Below, one piece after another: positions 8,436-16,071 of a stretch of DNA of 64,000 bases; position 1 is the first letter of the stretch; every line of letters begins with the position of its first letter. The notes beneath the pieces are model-generated. The model searched no databases. It saw only the letters and a program-made list of their open reading frames with translations, and was not told the DNA's origin. This DNA is from Vibrio sp. Y2-5 (GTDB taxonomy: Bacteria > Pseudomonadota > Gammaproteobacteria > Enterobacterales > Vibrionaceae). The DNA lies in NCBI RefSeq assembly GCF_014596725.1, contig NZ_JACVEG010000004.1:124001-188000 (forward strand), given 5' to 3'. Position numbers and translations under genes: made by a program.

Positions 8436-8939
8436 ATGTCATTACCAGAAGTGATTCTACATCAAGATTTTCTACTCACACTAAACTCAAACGAAGAAAA
8501 CATCGTCAAAGATGCATTACCCGGTGTTGATGTATATCCACTGTTTTTAGATCCTGAGAACGGCACATGGGTTGTGCGTGCTAAGTTCGCACCGGGTATC
8601 ACGCTGCCAACACATTATCACACCGGCGTTGTACATTTTTATACATTAAGTGGGGCTTGGCACTACGTTGAATATCCAGATCAAGTTCAAACCGCAGGTA
8701 GCTACCTGTACGAACCAGGCGGTTCTATCCATACTTTCCACTGCCCTAAAGACTCTGGTGGTGCTGACGGATTTATGGTGATCTCAGGTGCAAACATCAA
8801 CTTCGACCAAGACGGAAATTTTGTAAACATAATGGATGCGAGTTGGATTGAACAAGTAATTATTGCCGCAGCAAAAGCCCAAGGCATTAATACCCGTTAC
8901 ATTAAACCAGGAGCAATTGCTCAACTTAGCGATCAATAA
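8436..8939 (+). CDS. Cupin protein of the 2,4'-dihydroxyacetophenone dioxygenase-like group
   Basis: A 167-residue single-domain cupin. The metal-site pattern is visible: T-H-Y-H-T-G-V-V-H-F-Y-T-L-S-G in the first cupin motif (His at about 63, 65 and 70) and Y-E-P-G-G-S-I-H-T-F-H in the second. This spacing is typical of the ChrR-like/2,4'-dihydroxyacetophenone dioxygenase group, Fe(II) enzymes that cleave C-C bonds, though many members are uncharacterised. It starts at ATG 8436 behind AAGGAAG. It shares a transcription unit with the SDR and ends at a strong terminator. The substrate is unknown. Confidence 0.78.
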   Translation: MSLPEVILHQDFLLTLNSNEENIVKDALPGVDVYPLFLDPENGTWVVRAKFAPGITLPTHYHTGVVHFYTLSGAWHYVEYPDQVQTAGSYLYEPGGSIHTFHCPKDSGGADGFMVISGANINFDQDGNFVNIMDASWIEQVIIAAAKAQGINTRYIKPGAIAQLSDQ

Positions 8940-8962
8940 TTCGCTAGCGATGTTTCAAATAC

Positions 8963-8996
8963 AAAGCACCAATTTCAACGTTTGGTGCTTTTTTTT
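8963..8996 (+). terminator. Rho-independent terminator after the cupin gene
   Basis: AAAGCACCAA (8963-8972) pairs perfectly with TTGGTGCTTT (8982-8991), followed by a continuous T-run to 8996. Confidence 0.92.
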
Positions 8997-8997
8997 G

Positions 8998-9441
8998 TTA
9001 CTCGCTATCTTTTAGAGACTTAGTGTACACATGGGTTGTCTTACTTCTATCAAAACCAACTTTGGGATAGAACAGATGAGATTCCACTCTTTCAACATTA
9101 GATCTCACAACCATTGTTTGTAATCCTTGTTCCATAGCCCAGTTTTGTGCCGCCTTCACTAAGGCATGTGCAATACCAAGACATCGATATTGTTTACCGA
9201 CGACCAAACCCGTGATTTCTGCTTTAGTGCCAGACTCAAGAAACATTCGTTTCTCAACCACCAGCCAACCGCACACATGGTTATCTGATACTGCTATATA
9301 AACACAATGCAAAGGCGAATCACCCAATTGAGTTAACCAGGTTTCTGTATCTTTTGCATTGGCCTTATAGCCCAACTCTTGCGTCAAAATTGCAATCTGG
9401 CTGGCATATCTAGAGCTCGCTATCGTGATATCAAATTTCAT
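8998..9441 (-). CDS. GNAT-family N-acetyltransferase
   Basis: A 147-residue acetyl-CoA-dependent acyltransferase fold. The acetyl-CoA loop is seen in the segment EITGLVVGKQYRCLGIAHAL (about 78-97), where the Q/R-x-x-G-x-G/A pattern reads QYRCLGIA. The C-terminal GFDRSKTTHVYTK matches the end of small GNATs acting on diverse amines or protein N-termini. It is a single gene, convergent with the cupin gene; the plus-strand terminator ends just before its stop codon. The substrate is not predictable. Confidence 0.82.
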   Translation of the reverse strand: MKFDITIASSRYASQIAILTQELGYKANAKDTETWLTQLGDSPLHCVYIAVSDNHVCGWLVVEKRMFLESGTKAEITGLVVGKQYRCLGIAHALVKAAQNWAMEQGLQTMVVRSNVERVESHLFYPKVGFDRSKTTHVYTKSLKDSE

Positions 9442-9644
9442 AACGTCCCTTGCAACATTCGGATTCTGGTTCGGAATAGAAAATAAAATGACAGTATTGG
9501 ATCATCATCACAATCAATTTCAGCCGCAAGTGAAAGCTGACGAGATCTACTTTATCAAGCAAGATTGCCACTAATTTGAGTGTCAATGCATCACAAATCC
9601 ATTTATTTCAAAATAACTAAATTTGCTGAGTTGGTGGTAATTGG

Positions 9645-9695
9645 CAAATAAAGAAACCCAACACCTTATTCACTGGGGAACGTTACGTTGGGTTT
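9645..9695 (-). terminator. Large-loop terminator after the lipoprotein gene
   Basis: On the minus strand AAACCCAAC (9695-9687) pairs with GTTGGGTTT (9662-9654), with a 24-nt loop and a CTTTATTT tail. The stem is perfect; the loop is large for an intrinsic terminator. Confidence 0.5.
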
Positions 9696-9725
9696 GGCTT
9701 TTGAGTGTATGTGAGCAGGAAGTAA

Positions 9726-10151
9726 TTAGATAATGCACTCTTTAACAGAGCTAGCCTTACCGACACCCTTTTCAATGATAGCTAACATTTGATCGTTCTT
9801 TACCGAAGAGACAATCTTATCGAGTAGATTCTCCGCCGTCTCCTCGGAGGAAACTTCAACTAAGCAGTAATATGAGTTGGAAATCTGCTCTGTGACAATG
9901 CGGATTGCCTCTTGGTCTCCCAGCTCAGTTTTCATAAGCGTATCGATCGATTGAGTAAACTCTTTTGCTCTTTGCGCAGCATCTCCGAAAACCTCAAGAT
10001 TCAGGCTATTGAGATCGATTGACTGAACTTGCAGTTGCAAAGTATCCACGGCTTTATTTGCGGCCGCTTGAGCTTGGTCGATGACCTTACTCGCGTCATC
10101 ACAACCAACCAAAGCAAAAATCACAGCCAACGTCATTACCGATTTTTTCAT
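9726..10151 (-). CDS. Putative lipoprotein of unknown function
   Basis: A 141-residue protein with a type II signal peptide: MKK start, hydrophobic stretch and lipobox L-V-G-C with the lipidated Cys at residue 17. Residues 18 and 19 are both Asp. In Enterobacteria Asp at +2 blocks Lol export, which would keep the protein in the inner membrane; whether the rule holds here is uncertain. The rest is helical and low in complexity near the start (QAQAAANKAVD), with two later Cys residues. I do not recognise the family. Confidence 0.72.
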   Translation of the reverse strand: MKKSVMTLAVIFALVGCDDASKVIDQAQAAANKAVDTLQLQVQSIDLNSLNLEVFGDAAQRAKEFTQSIDTLMKTELGDQEAIRIVTEQISNSYYCLVEVSSEETAENLLDKIVSSVKNDQMLAIIEKGVGKASSVKECII

Positions 10152-10275
10152 TTTTAGCCTCTGAGGAATAATTGACGCATTGATACTAAACCAAGGTCAA
10201 AAGTCAGTGAACTAAAATACCGTAACAAAATACGAGAACAAAACCGAACCGTCATGCATTCTCCCGCAACTTCCT

Positions 10276-10962
10276 CTATATAAGCCACTTAAACGACTTT
10301 ACTAAAAACTTATCGGTATTTTCTTTGACGATTTCACCATGAGCCATGACCAAAATCTTAGTCTCCCAACTTAGTAACTTATCGAGATGTTTCCGCGCAT
10401 CTTGCTTGCCAAACATGAAACTTAAACGCCAATCCAGCGGTGTTTTACCATTAGGAGCAAGAATACCAACTCCTCTTGCAACCACTCTTTGCCAATAGTT
10501 AAAGTCATGCCCTGAAAAGTTTTCAACCAAGTCTGTTACGATTAAAGTCCCTGATACTTTGTGGTAAAACACACATTCTTCCATCAAGGGAGAACCTGAA
10601 AACAACTCTTGATCGATATCTTCTTGCCAGGCCCAACGTTGCTGGCTATTCAAAGAGCCATGGAAATGAATGTCACTGCGTTTTTTAATCACTTCATCTG
10701 TTCCATATACTTGTACATCTGGATAAGACGAAATCCATTCAGATAAGAACAAATGGTGTAAATGATTTGGGGCAATTAAGAATTTCACACTGCCAAGTGC
10801 TTCTATTTGAACTTTAATTGTTTCAGACAGTTTTATTGGGCTATGTATCCAAAGATCACCGTTGGACAGACGAACAACCGTCATACGAGTGGAATAAGGC
10901 AGACCGAAGAATGGCACTGGGTCACCGTTAAATATCCAAATTTCATTAGCTAACTTTTCCAT
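10276..10962 (-). CDS. DUF4336 protein, metallo-beta-lactamase-like fold
   Basis: A 228-residue protein. The start region MEKLANEIWIFNGDPVPFFG and the blocks R-M-T-V-V-R-L-S-N-G-D-L-W-I-H-S-P and I-A-P-N-H-L-H-H are characteristic of DUF4336. The fold resembles metallo-beta-lactamases, but the HxHxDH metal motif is replaced by NHLHHLF, so hydrolase activity is uncertain. ATG 10962 is chosen over the GTG at 10986 because GGAGGAG lies just before it and the family begins there. The gene stands alone and is divergent from the RRM gene. Confidence 0.75.
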   Translation of the reverse strand: MEKLANEIWIFNGDPVPFFGLPYSTRMTVVRLSNGDLWIHSPIKLSETIKVQIEALGSVKFLIAPNHLHHLFLSEWISSYPDVQVYGTDEVIKKRSDIHFHGSLNSQQRWAWQEDIDQELFSGSPLMEECVFYHKVSGTLIVTDLVENFSGHDFNYWQRVVARGVGILAPNGKTPLDWRLSFMFGKQDARKHLDKLLSWETKILVMAHGEIVKENTDKFLVKSFKWLI

Positions 10963-11203
10963 ACTCCTCCAATAACACAAAGTCACCGCAAATGAGGATC
11001 AAGCTAGATAGCTAAACACGGTGATTGTGTTTTTATCTATAACACCAGACATCAGTATTGGTGTCGGAAGCTCCAAAAGAGCGAATATTATGCATTTAGT
11101 TGCTTTACCTTAAACTATTTTAAGATAAAGCTAAACTATCGCTTGGTGACAACAGTCTTTATTGAGACAATCCATGCTGTCACTTCCATATTAACGGACA
11201 ACT

Positions 11204-11440
11204 ATGAAACTATTAGTACGCAACCTTGCTCGAACAACGACTGAACAAGACATTCGTAAACTATTCTCAGAACACGGAACGGTCACTGAATGCACTCTCG
11301 TTTTAGATCAAGAAACGGGTATCTCTAAAGGCTTTGCTTTCGTCGAAATGCCAGACGCTTCAGAAGCTAAAGTTGCGATTGCAGCACTAAATCTTACCAA
11401 CGTTGCTAAAAGTAAGATTCGAGTCAAAACGGCTCAATAA
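11204..11440 (+). CDS. Single-RRM RNA-binding protein
   Basis: A 78-residue protein that is almost exactly one RNA recognition motif. RNP2 reads LLVRNL at residues 3-8 and RNP1 reads KGFAFVEM at about 46-53, both with the aromatic positions used for RNA stacking. There is no glycine-rich tail, unlike many cyanobacterial Rbp proteins. It should be cytoplasmic and bind single-stranded RNA; targets are unknown. It is a single gene with a strong terminator 14 bp after its stop. Confidence 0.9.
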   Translation: MKLLVRNLARTTTEQDIRKLFSEHGTVTECTLVLDQETGISKGFAFVEMPDASEAKVAIAALNLTNVAKSKIRVKTAQ

Positions 11441-11451
11441 AACGAATTATC

Positions 11452-11476
11452 AAGCCAGCCGAAACGCTGGTTTTTT
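11452..11476 (+). terminator. Rho-independent terminator after the RRM gene
   Basis: AAGCCAGC pairs with GCTGGTTT around a CGAAAC loop (one G-T pair), and six T residues run from 11471. Confidence 0.88.
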
Positions 11477-11586
11477 ATTGTCTAAAACTTGTTTGTTTGA
11501 GCACTACAAAGTTTATTGTTCGATCGAAATACGATTGATGACAGAAAACTACCCTCACGCATATTTGCGAAGAACATTCCTTAATA

Positions 11587-12366
11587 CTAGTTACACAGCC
11601 CTGACAGAATCTTGTGCTTATTGATTTCGATATATTCTATATCTCGCAGGTAAGATTGAAGGTGGCCTTGATCAATATTCTCTGAAAACTGTTGGTTACC
11701 TTTGTTTGCTTCCCGACGCATAAAGTTAACAAGGGCGTTTAGCCGTTTAATCATAAAATCGGGAATTTGTTTTTTCTGATCATAGGAAGTTCCATAGCTA
11801 TCGCAGAACAGCTTTGCTCTTGATATTTGCTCTTCTAGCGTTCCGAGCTTGTCGTCACTGTTGGTCTTAAAAGGCGCCCAGCAATAGAGCGAATACGCGA
11901 GATCCCACACTCTGGGCGCTGGGTGTGCTGTGTCGAAATCAAAAACGCCAGTTACTAAATTGTCCGATAGCGCGACATTATAGGGGGCGAAGTCACCATG
12001 ACATATGACCTCGTAGGGTTCCAGAGGGGGCAACATCCAAGTAAAGCTCGATATATTCTCCTGCTGCACAAATCCGACTGAAGCATCGTGAATTTTTCGC
12101 AGTAACTTAGCGGCGGATACCAGAGCTTCCGTGCTCGCAATAGCCTTCGTTAATGGATAGTTGTACGTGTCACCAGCTACAAATCTCAACATCTCTTGGT
12201 CACCATCGATACCAATAAACTTAGGTGACTCAATTAAACCAGCTGCTTGTAGATGACTGAGGAGGTTATGTATTGTTGAGCTCCAAGGCTGAAGTGGACG
12301 ATATACAGTATCACCCACTCGATATATTGACTCTCGTCCACCTGTCAGTTCTTGCGCGTCTTGCAC
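11587..12366 (-). CDS. Aminoglycoside phosphotransferase-family small-molecule kinase
   Basis: A 259-residue APH/choline-kinase-type protein. The catalytic loop H-G-D-F-A-P-Y-N is at about 141-148 (Asp as base, Asn as metal ligand), followed by V-F-D-F-D-T-A-H-P, the second metal site. The N-terminal lobe is short, with G-G-R-E-S-I-Y-R-V as a nucleotide-loop equivalent. Family members phosphorylate aminoglycosides, macrolides, choline, fructosamines or homoserine, so this is not evidence of drug resistance. There is no transposon nearby. The rof-like gene lies 61 bp upstream on the same strand. Confidence 0.78.
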   Translation of the reverse strand: MQDAQELTGGRESIYRVGDTVYRPLQPWSSTIHNLLSHLQAAGLIESPKFIGIDGDQEMLRFVAGDTYNYPLTKAIASTEALVSAAKLLRKIHDASVGFVQQENISSFTWMLPPLEPYEVICHGDFAPYNVALSDNLVTGVFDFDTAHPAPRVWDLAYSLYCWAPFKTNSDDKLGTLEEQISRAKLFCDSYGTSYDQKKQIPDFMIKRLNALVNFMRREANKGNQQFSENIDQGHLQSYLRDIEYIEINKHKILSGLCN

Positions 12367-12427
12367 GGTATCTCCTTCATCGATATAGCAACTATTCCCT
12401 ATTGGAGTTCCCTATTAGAAATGCTGG

Positions 12428-12673
12428 TCAATCAAATATCACTTCTTGAAAATGAGGATTCTCTATAGTGACTTTCAACTTAAAGATTGAATCTAATACC
12501 ACTAAAAGATCACTGTCTTGAGTGAACAATTTTATACATTCTTCGCCTAGACTGTTTTTCGCTGTATCCAGCGCTTTGCCAGAAACAACTTCGCCTGATT
12601 TTAACGTTATTTCAATCGGATACTTAAACAAACACACTATTTCTATGTAGTCGTAGTTACCACAGCTAATCAT
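12428..12673 (-). CDS. rof: Rho-binding antiterminator, Rof/YaeO-like
   Basis: An 81-residue protein that begins MISCGNYDYIEIVCLFKYPI and contains L-K-S-G-E-V-V-S-G-K-A-L-D-T, E-E-C-I-K-L and L-V-V-L-D-S-I, the pattern of Sm-like Rof proteins. Rof binds the Rho hexamer and blocks its loading on RNA, so it reduces Rho-dependent termination. The start C-x-x-Y-D-x-x-E motif fits the Rho-contacting region. The symbol is by family resemblance. The gene precedes the APH-type gene on the same strand; a link is not obvious. Confidence 0.72.
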   Translation of the reverse strand: MISCGNYDYIEIVCLFKYPIEITLKSGEVVSGKALDTAKNSLGEECIKLFTQDSDLLVVLDSIFKLKVTIENPHFQEVIFD

Positions 12674-12970
12674 ACATGCACCCTATTAATTGAGACGATA
12701 AATTCACTCTTACAAAACTAGACTACCAAGTTAGCGTAATTACTTCATTCACTTCCAAGATTTCAACATTTGCTCGTTAAAGAAAGAAAAATGTCGTCAC
12801 TATTATCGGCCTCATTTGACCATCGAAAAAGCGACAAATAGAGGCATAACGTCTTATGCTGCGCTTCGTTTAATGAACACGTTAGCTCATGGTTTTTTGA
12901 ATATTAGCTAATCTATTTTTTATTAGGGGGATGTATGAAGAAAACTGTGAGTGATAGATAAGAATAAGAA
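12674..12970. other. Intergenic stretch upstream of the rof-like gene
   Basis: No convincing gene. It should contain the minus-strand promoter of rof. On the plus strand an eight-codon frame (12935-12961, M-K-K-T-V-S-D-R) has GGGGG before its ATG and ends nine bases before the structured element that follows; it is too short to support as a gene. Confidence 0.35.
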
Positions 12971-13048
12971 GGCTGGTTAGCTTAACAAGGTCGGAGATAA
13001 GGAACCTTGAAAGTTTTCTTGGGCGGACGAATTAATCGCTAACCAGCC
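12971..13048. ncRNA. Structured intergenic element, candidate RNA or complex terminator
   Basis: GGCTGGTTAGC (12971-12981) pairs perfectly with GCTAACCAGCC (13038-13048). The stem can continue with TTAA/TTAA across a two-base bulge, and inside it CAAGGT (12986-12991) pairs with ACCTTG (13004-13009). The element lies 50 bp beyond the 3' end of uspA. On the minus strand a pyrimidine-rich TTCTTATTCTT tail follows, so it may terminate the tct/uspA transcript; on the plus strand TATTTTT follows. The size (78 nt) and internal hairpin exceed a simple terminator. I recognise no riboswitch or sRNA family. Confidence 0.5.
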
Positions 13049-13098
13049 GTATTTTTAAAATAACATTTGAACCTGTCGTTAAGCTGACAGATACCAAA

Positions 13099-13950
13099 TT
13101 AACTCATCATCCATAAAGGAATATTTGAGCGCATCAATAGCTTTTGTGTTACACCGCCAAATACTTTCTGATGTATTTTTTGGTGAGCAAAAGCGCCTGA
13201 AACAATAACATCGGCATTAAGTTCAGAAGCAACTTCCAACAACTGAGAGCCAGTATTTCTACTTTTATGAGTGAATGTAATGCACTCAACCTCAATATCA
13301 TGACGAGCCAGATAACGCGCTAAGTCGACTTGAGTGGGTTGCTTTGGTAAATATTTCTCACTTGTCACAACCACGACTTGCTTGGCTTTCTTCAATAAAG
13401 GCAGCGCACTATTCACTGCATTTGCACCGGGTTTATCACCATTCCAAGCAATCATTATTGTTTCTGGATTAAAGTCTGTTTGCTTACGGGGCATAACCAG
13501 AATTGGTTTGCCTCCATGATTGACCGCCGCCTCAAAACTTACACTGGTTTGACCGTTTAGCGATTGAGGAATAATAATCAAATCTGATACTTTCCCCCAC
13601 ACCGCAACGATTTCACCTCTGTATCCAAATATGTCGTGCCATCTGGCACTAGACTTGTTCGAACCTGCTACTTCATCTTCAATCTTGAGTAGTGAGCATA
13701 AGCGTTCGAAACTTTTTTTTGCTTGTGCCATGTCATCATGAACGTAATCGCGAACGAGTTTATCAATCTGATCGTAAAATTTTCTTGTTACTAACAACTT
13801 TTCGCTGGGCATAAGCTTCTCTGTGCCCACTTGTGCATGTAAAACATCCAAATGAGCATCAAAGAATCGGGCGACATTCAATGCCCCCTCTAGGCGCTGC
13901 TCACCATCTTCCTTTGAAGCAAATGGCATAATAATTGATTTTACTGACAT
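13099..13950 (-). CDS. Universal stress protein, tandem UspA type
   Basis: A 283-residue protein with two Usp-like halves. The second half carries strand-loop features such as I-M-I-A-W-N-G-D-K-P-G-A at about 165-176 and the C-terminal D-V-I-V-S-G-A-F-A-H-Q-K-x-x-x-x-V-F-G-G-V-T-Q-K-L-L. The typical ATP motif G-x-x-G-x-x-x-x-x-x-x-G-S is altered to G-A-F-A-x-Q-K-x-x-x-K-V-F-G-G, so nucleotide binding is uncertain. It starts 10 bp after tctAB with GGAGAG before its ATG, so it is the last gene of that operon. Usp genes linked to membrane transporters may tune transport; this is inference. Confidence 0.8.
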   Translation of the reverse strand: MSVKSIIMPFASKEDGEQRLEGALNVARFFDAHLDVLHAQVGTEKLMPSEKLLVTRKFYDQIDKLVRDYVHDDMAQAKKSFERLCSLLKIEDEVAGSNKSSARWHDIFGYRGEIVAVWGKVSDLIIIPQSLNGQTSVSFEAAVNHGGKPILVMPRKQTDFNPETIMIAWNGDKPGANAVNSALPLLKKAKQVVVVTSEKYLPKQPTQVDLARYLARHDIEVECITFTHKSRNTGSQLLEVASELNADVIVSGAFAHQKIHQKVFGGVTQKLLMRSNIPLWMMS

Positions 13951-13960
13951 TTTGCTCTCC

Positions 13961-15958
13961 TTACCCTAACGGCCATGGTAGCGAAACAGTTTCTTGTAGT
14001 AAGCCCGAAGGCAAATCAAGCATCATAAGATGAGTAAGTCCAAGCAGAAATCCCGAAGCAGCAGTTGTCACCGTCAATGACCGCCACAGACTCATCCCAG
14101 CCTTATTCATTAAGAACGCACAGAAAAACAGAGAAATAGCGATAATGTAACCAACTAAATAGCTACCTAAGATAAGTGCTGCAATCCAGTATACGTAGTG
14201 CATAATCGACGCAGTATTACTGTCGTATGCGTACCCCTGTGCATATTCATTGTCGTAGCAAACCGCAGAATCATCTGGGCGAGTAAGAAGCTGTACCACA
14301 ACAATTGCAGACAGTAGCCACATAACACTGGCAACAAAGATGGGGAAAATGCCGCCTAAGAAGCTATGCTGGTAACCGTCATAAATTCCATACGCGAAGA
14401 CAATATTAACCAAGACAGCAAACAGCACTTGAGGATTACGGGTAGGTGCTTTATATGTTTTCTCCGTTTTGCCGACTGTATCGGTATCTGCTGACTTTTC
14501 CTTTTTCATATTCTGGCGAATCATGAATACGAGTGACAAGATAGTAATTGCTCCGATTATCATCACTCCGGGACGAAGCAAAAAGCCTACGCCGTCAAAC
14601 TGAACTGCTTGGTATAAATAAGTTTCCATTCCTGATGCGAGTACAAAGCCGATGAGAAAAGCAGGTCGAGGCCAGTCAAATCTTTTCATTAATACACCAA
14701 GAACACCGATAGCCAACAACGTTACTAAATCCGCCAAGTCACGAGTCGCTTGGAATGCTGCAAAGCAAATAACCATCACCATGAAAGGCGCTAACAATGC
14801 GTATCGAACAGTGGTGAGTCTCGCTACCCAAGGGGAAATAAGCATACATGCTGCCGCACCGAAGATGTTAGCTAACGCAAGCGACCAAACAATCGTATAA
14901 GTAATGTGCAGATCATTACCCACCATCGCAGGACCTGGCTCTAACCCAACTAGCACCATTCCTCCAAGGAATACCGCCATACTACCTGAACCGGGAATGC
15001 CAAATAGCAGCGTTGGCACTAAGCCGCCACCCTCTTTGGCATTATTGGATGACTCTGGTGCAAGAACACCTCTTACATCACCATGGCCAAAATTAGGATT
15101 ATCTTTCGTGGTTTGAACAGCGTGCCCATAGGCAATCCAGTCGACAACACTTCCGCCTAAACCAGGCAATGCACCAATGATACAGCCGATCACACTACAG
15201 CGTAATGCGAGCCATTTGTTTTCAAAGAAATCCTTGATCCCTGTGAGCCAGCCTGATCCCAATTTACTGGCATTCGCTATCGGTTTGTTTTGACGTAACA
15301 AGTCAATGATCTCGGGCAGAGCAAAAATACCAAGGCCTACAACAACCAAAGGTATTCCATCCATCAAATAGAAGTTATCAAAAGTCATTCGGTATTCACC
15401 AGTAGCAGGAGCACTACCGACACTTCCTAACAGAATTCCAAGCCCACATGCAGACAGACCTTTGACCAAACTTTTTCCTGCCAATGAGCCAACCATGGTT
15501 AATCCAAGCAGTGTTAGCATAAACAGCTCGCCGGAGCCAAATGCAAGAATCACCGGTCGCGCGATGAGAACAAAACCAGTTAGGACAACGGCACCAAATA
15601 AACCGCCAAATAACGAAGCAGTAAATGCAGCAGAAAGTGCACGTGCTGCTTGTCCGTTTTTAGCCATTGGGAAACCGTCTAGCACAGTCGCTTGCGACCC
15701 ACTAGAGCCGGGTATCCCCATCAATACTGAAGTAAAAGTGTCTGAAGTTGGGATAACCGCAACTAGGCCGACTAGCATTGCTAAAGCAGACACGGGGTCC
15801 ATCCCATACAAGAATGGTAGCAATAAAGATAAACCGGCTATTCCTCCCAGTCCTGGGAAGATACCTATTGCTAAACCCAGCATTACACCACCAAGCATAT
15901 AGGTGAGGTGGTGTAATGTTAAAATTGTCTGCAAAGCGGTAAGTAATTCACTAAACAT
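13961..15958 (-). CDS. Tripartite tricarboxylate transporter, fused TctA-TctB membrane protein
   Basis: The membrane part of a secondary TTT transporter that works with a periplasmic TctC protein. Residues 1 to about 482 are TctA: many transmembrane helices and the conserved G-I-F-P-G-L-G-G-I near residue 32 and a second A-L-P-G-L-G-G-S inverted copy near 265. After a charged linker (about 483-510) come four further transmembrane helices to residue 665, matching the size and layout of TctB, which is normally a separate gene. No stand-alone tctB is present, which supports a fusion. Order on the minus strand: tctC, tctAB, uspA, with a 113-bp gap after tctC. Confidence 0.85.
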   Translation of the reverse strand: MFSELLTALQTILTLHHLTYMLGGVMLGLAIGIFPGLGGIAGLSLLLPFLYGMDPVSALAMLVGLVAVIPTSDTFTSVLMGIPGSSGSQATVLDGFPMAKNGQAARALSAAFTASLFGGLFGAVVLTGFVLIARPVILAFGSGELFMLTLLGLTMVGSLAGKSLVKGLSACGLGILLGSVGSAPATGEYRMTFDNFYLMDGIPLVVVGLGIFALPEIIDLLRQNKPIANASKLGSGWLTGIKDFFENKWLALRCSVIGCIIGALPGLGGSVVDWIAYGHAVQTTKDNPNFGHGDVRGVLAPESSNNAKEGGGLVPTLLFGIPGSGSMAVFLGGMVLVGLEPGPAMVGNDLHITYTIVWSLALANIFGAAACMLISPWVARLTTVRYALLAPFMVMVICFAAFQATRDLADLVTLLAIGVLGVLMKRFDWPRPAFLIGFVLASGMETYLYQAVQFDGVGFLLRPGVMIIGAITILSLVFMIRQNMKKEKSADTDTVGKTEKTYKAPTRNPQVLFAVLVNIVFAYGIYDGYQHSFLGGIFPIFVASVMWLLSAIVVVQLLTRPDDSAVCYDNEYAQGYAYDSNTASIMHYVYWIAALILGSYLVGYIIAISLFFCAFLMNKAGMSLWRSLTVTTAASGFLLGLTHLMMLDLPSGLLQETVSLPWPLG

Positions 15959-16071
15959 CCTTGAATCCTTTTATATTCACATTGCGCTAAGGTGAATCTG
16001 AGCATCGCACTGCTTATTTTATCAGTGCGATGTTAGATATTATTTTGTGTTGTACGGTGAGAACATCAGCA

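Noticed and set aside
9488..9574. A 28-codon frame (starts MTVLDHHHNQFQ) upstream of the GNAT gene
   Set aside because: It has no correctly spaced ribosome site and no second line of support; it could be real but cannot be defended.
9645..9695. The large-loop inverted repeat as an integron attC site
   Set aside because: It lacks the core GTTRRRY and RYYYAAC ends; a terminator for the lipoprotein gene explains it better.
11587..12366. Reading the APH-type kinase as an antibiotic-resistance gene
   Set aside because: The fold covers many small-molecule kinases and there is no integron, transposon or other resistance gene nearby.
15462..15902. A 146-codon plus-strand frame inside the tctAB gene
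   Set aside because: It is the complement of a membrane protein gene, lacks a ribosome site and resembles no family.
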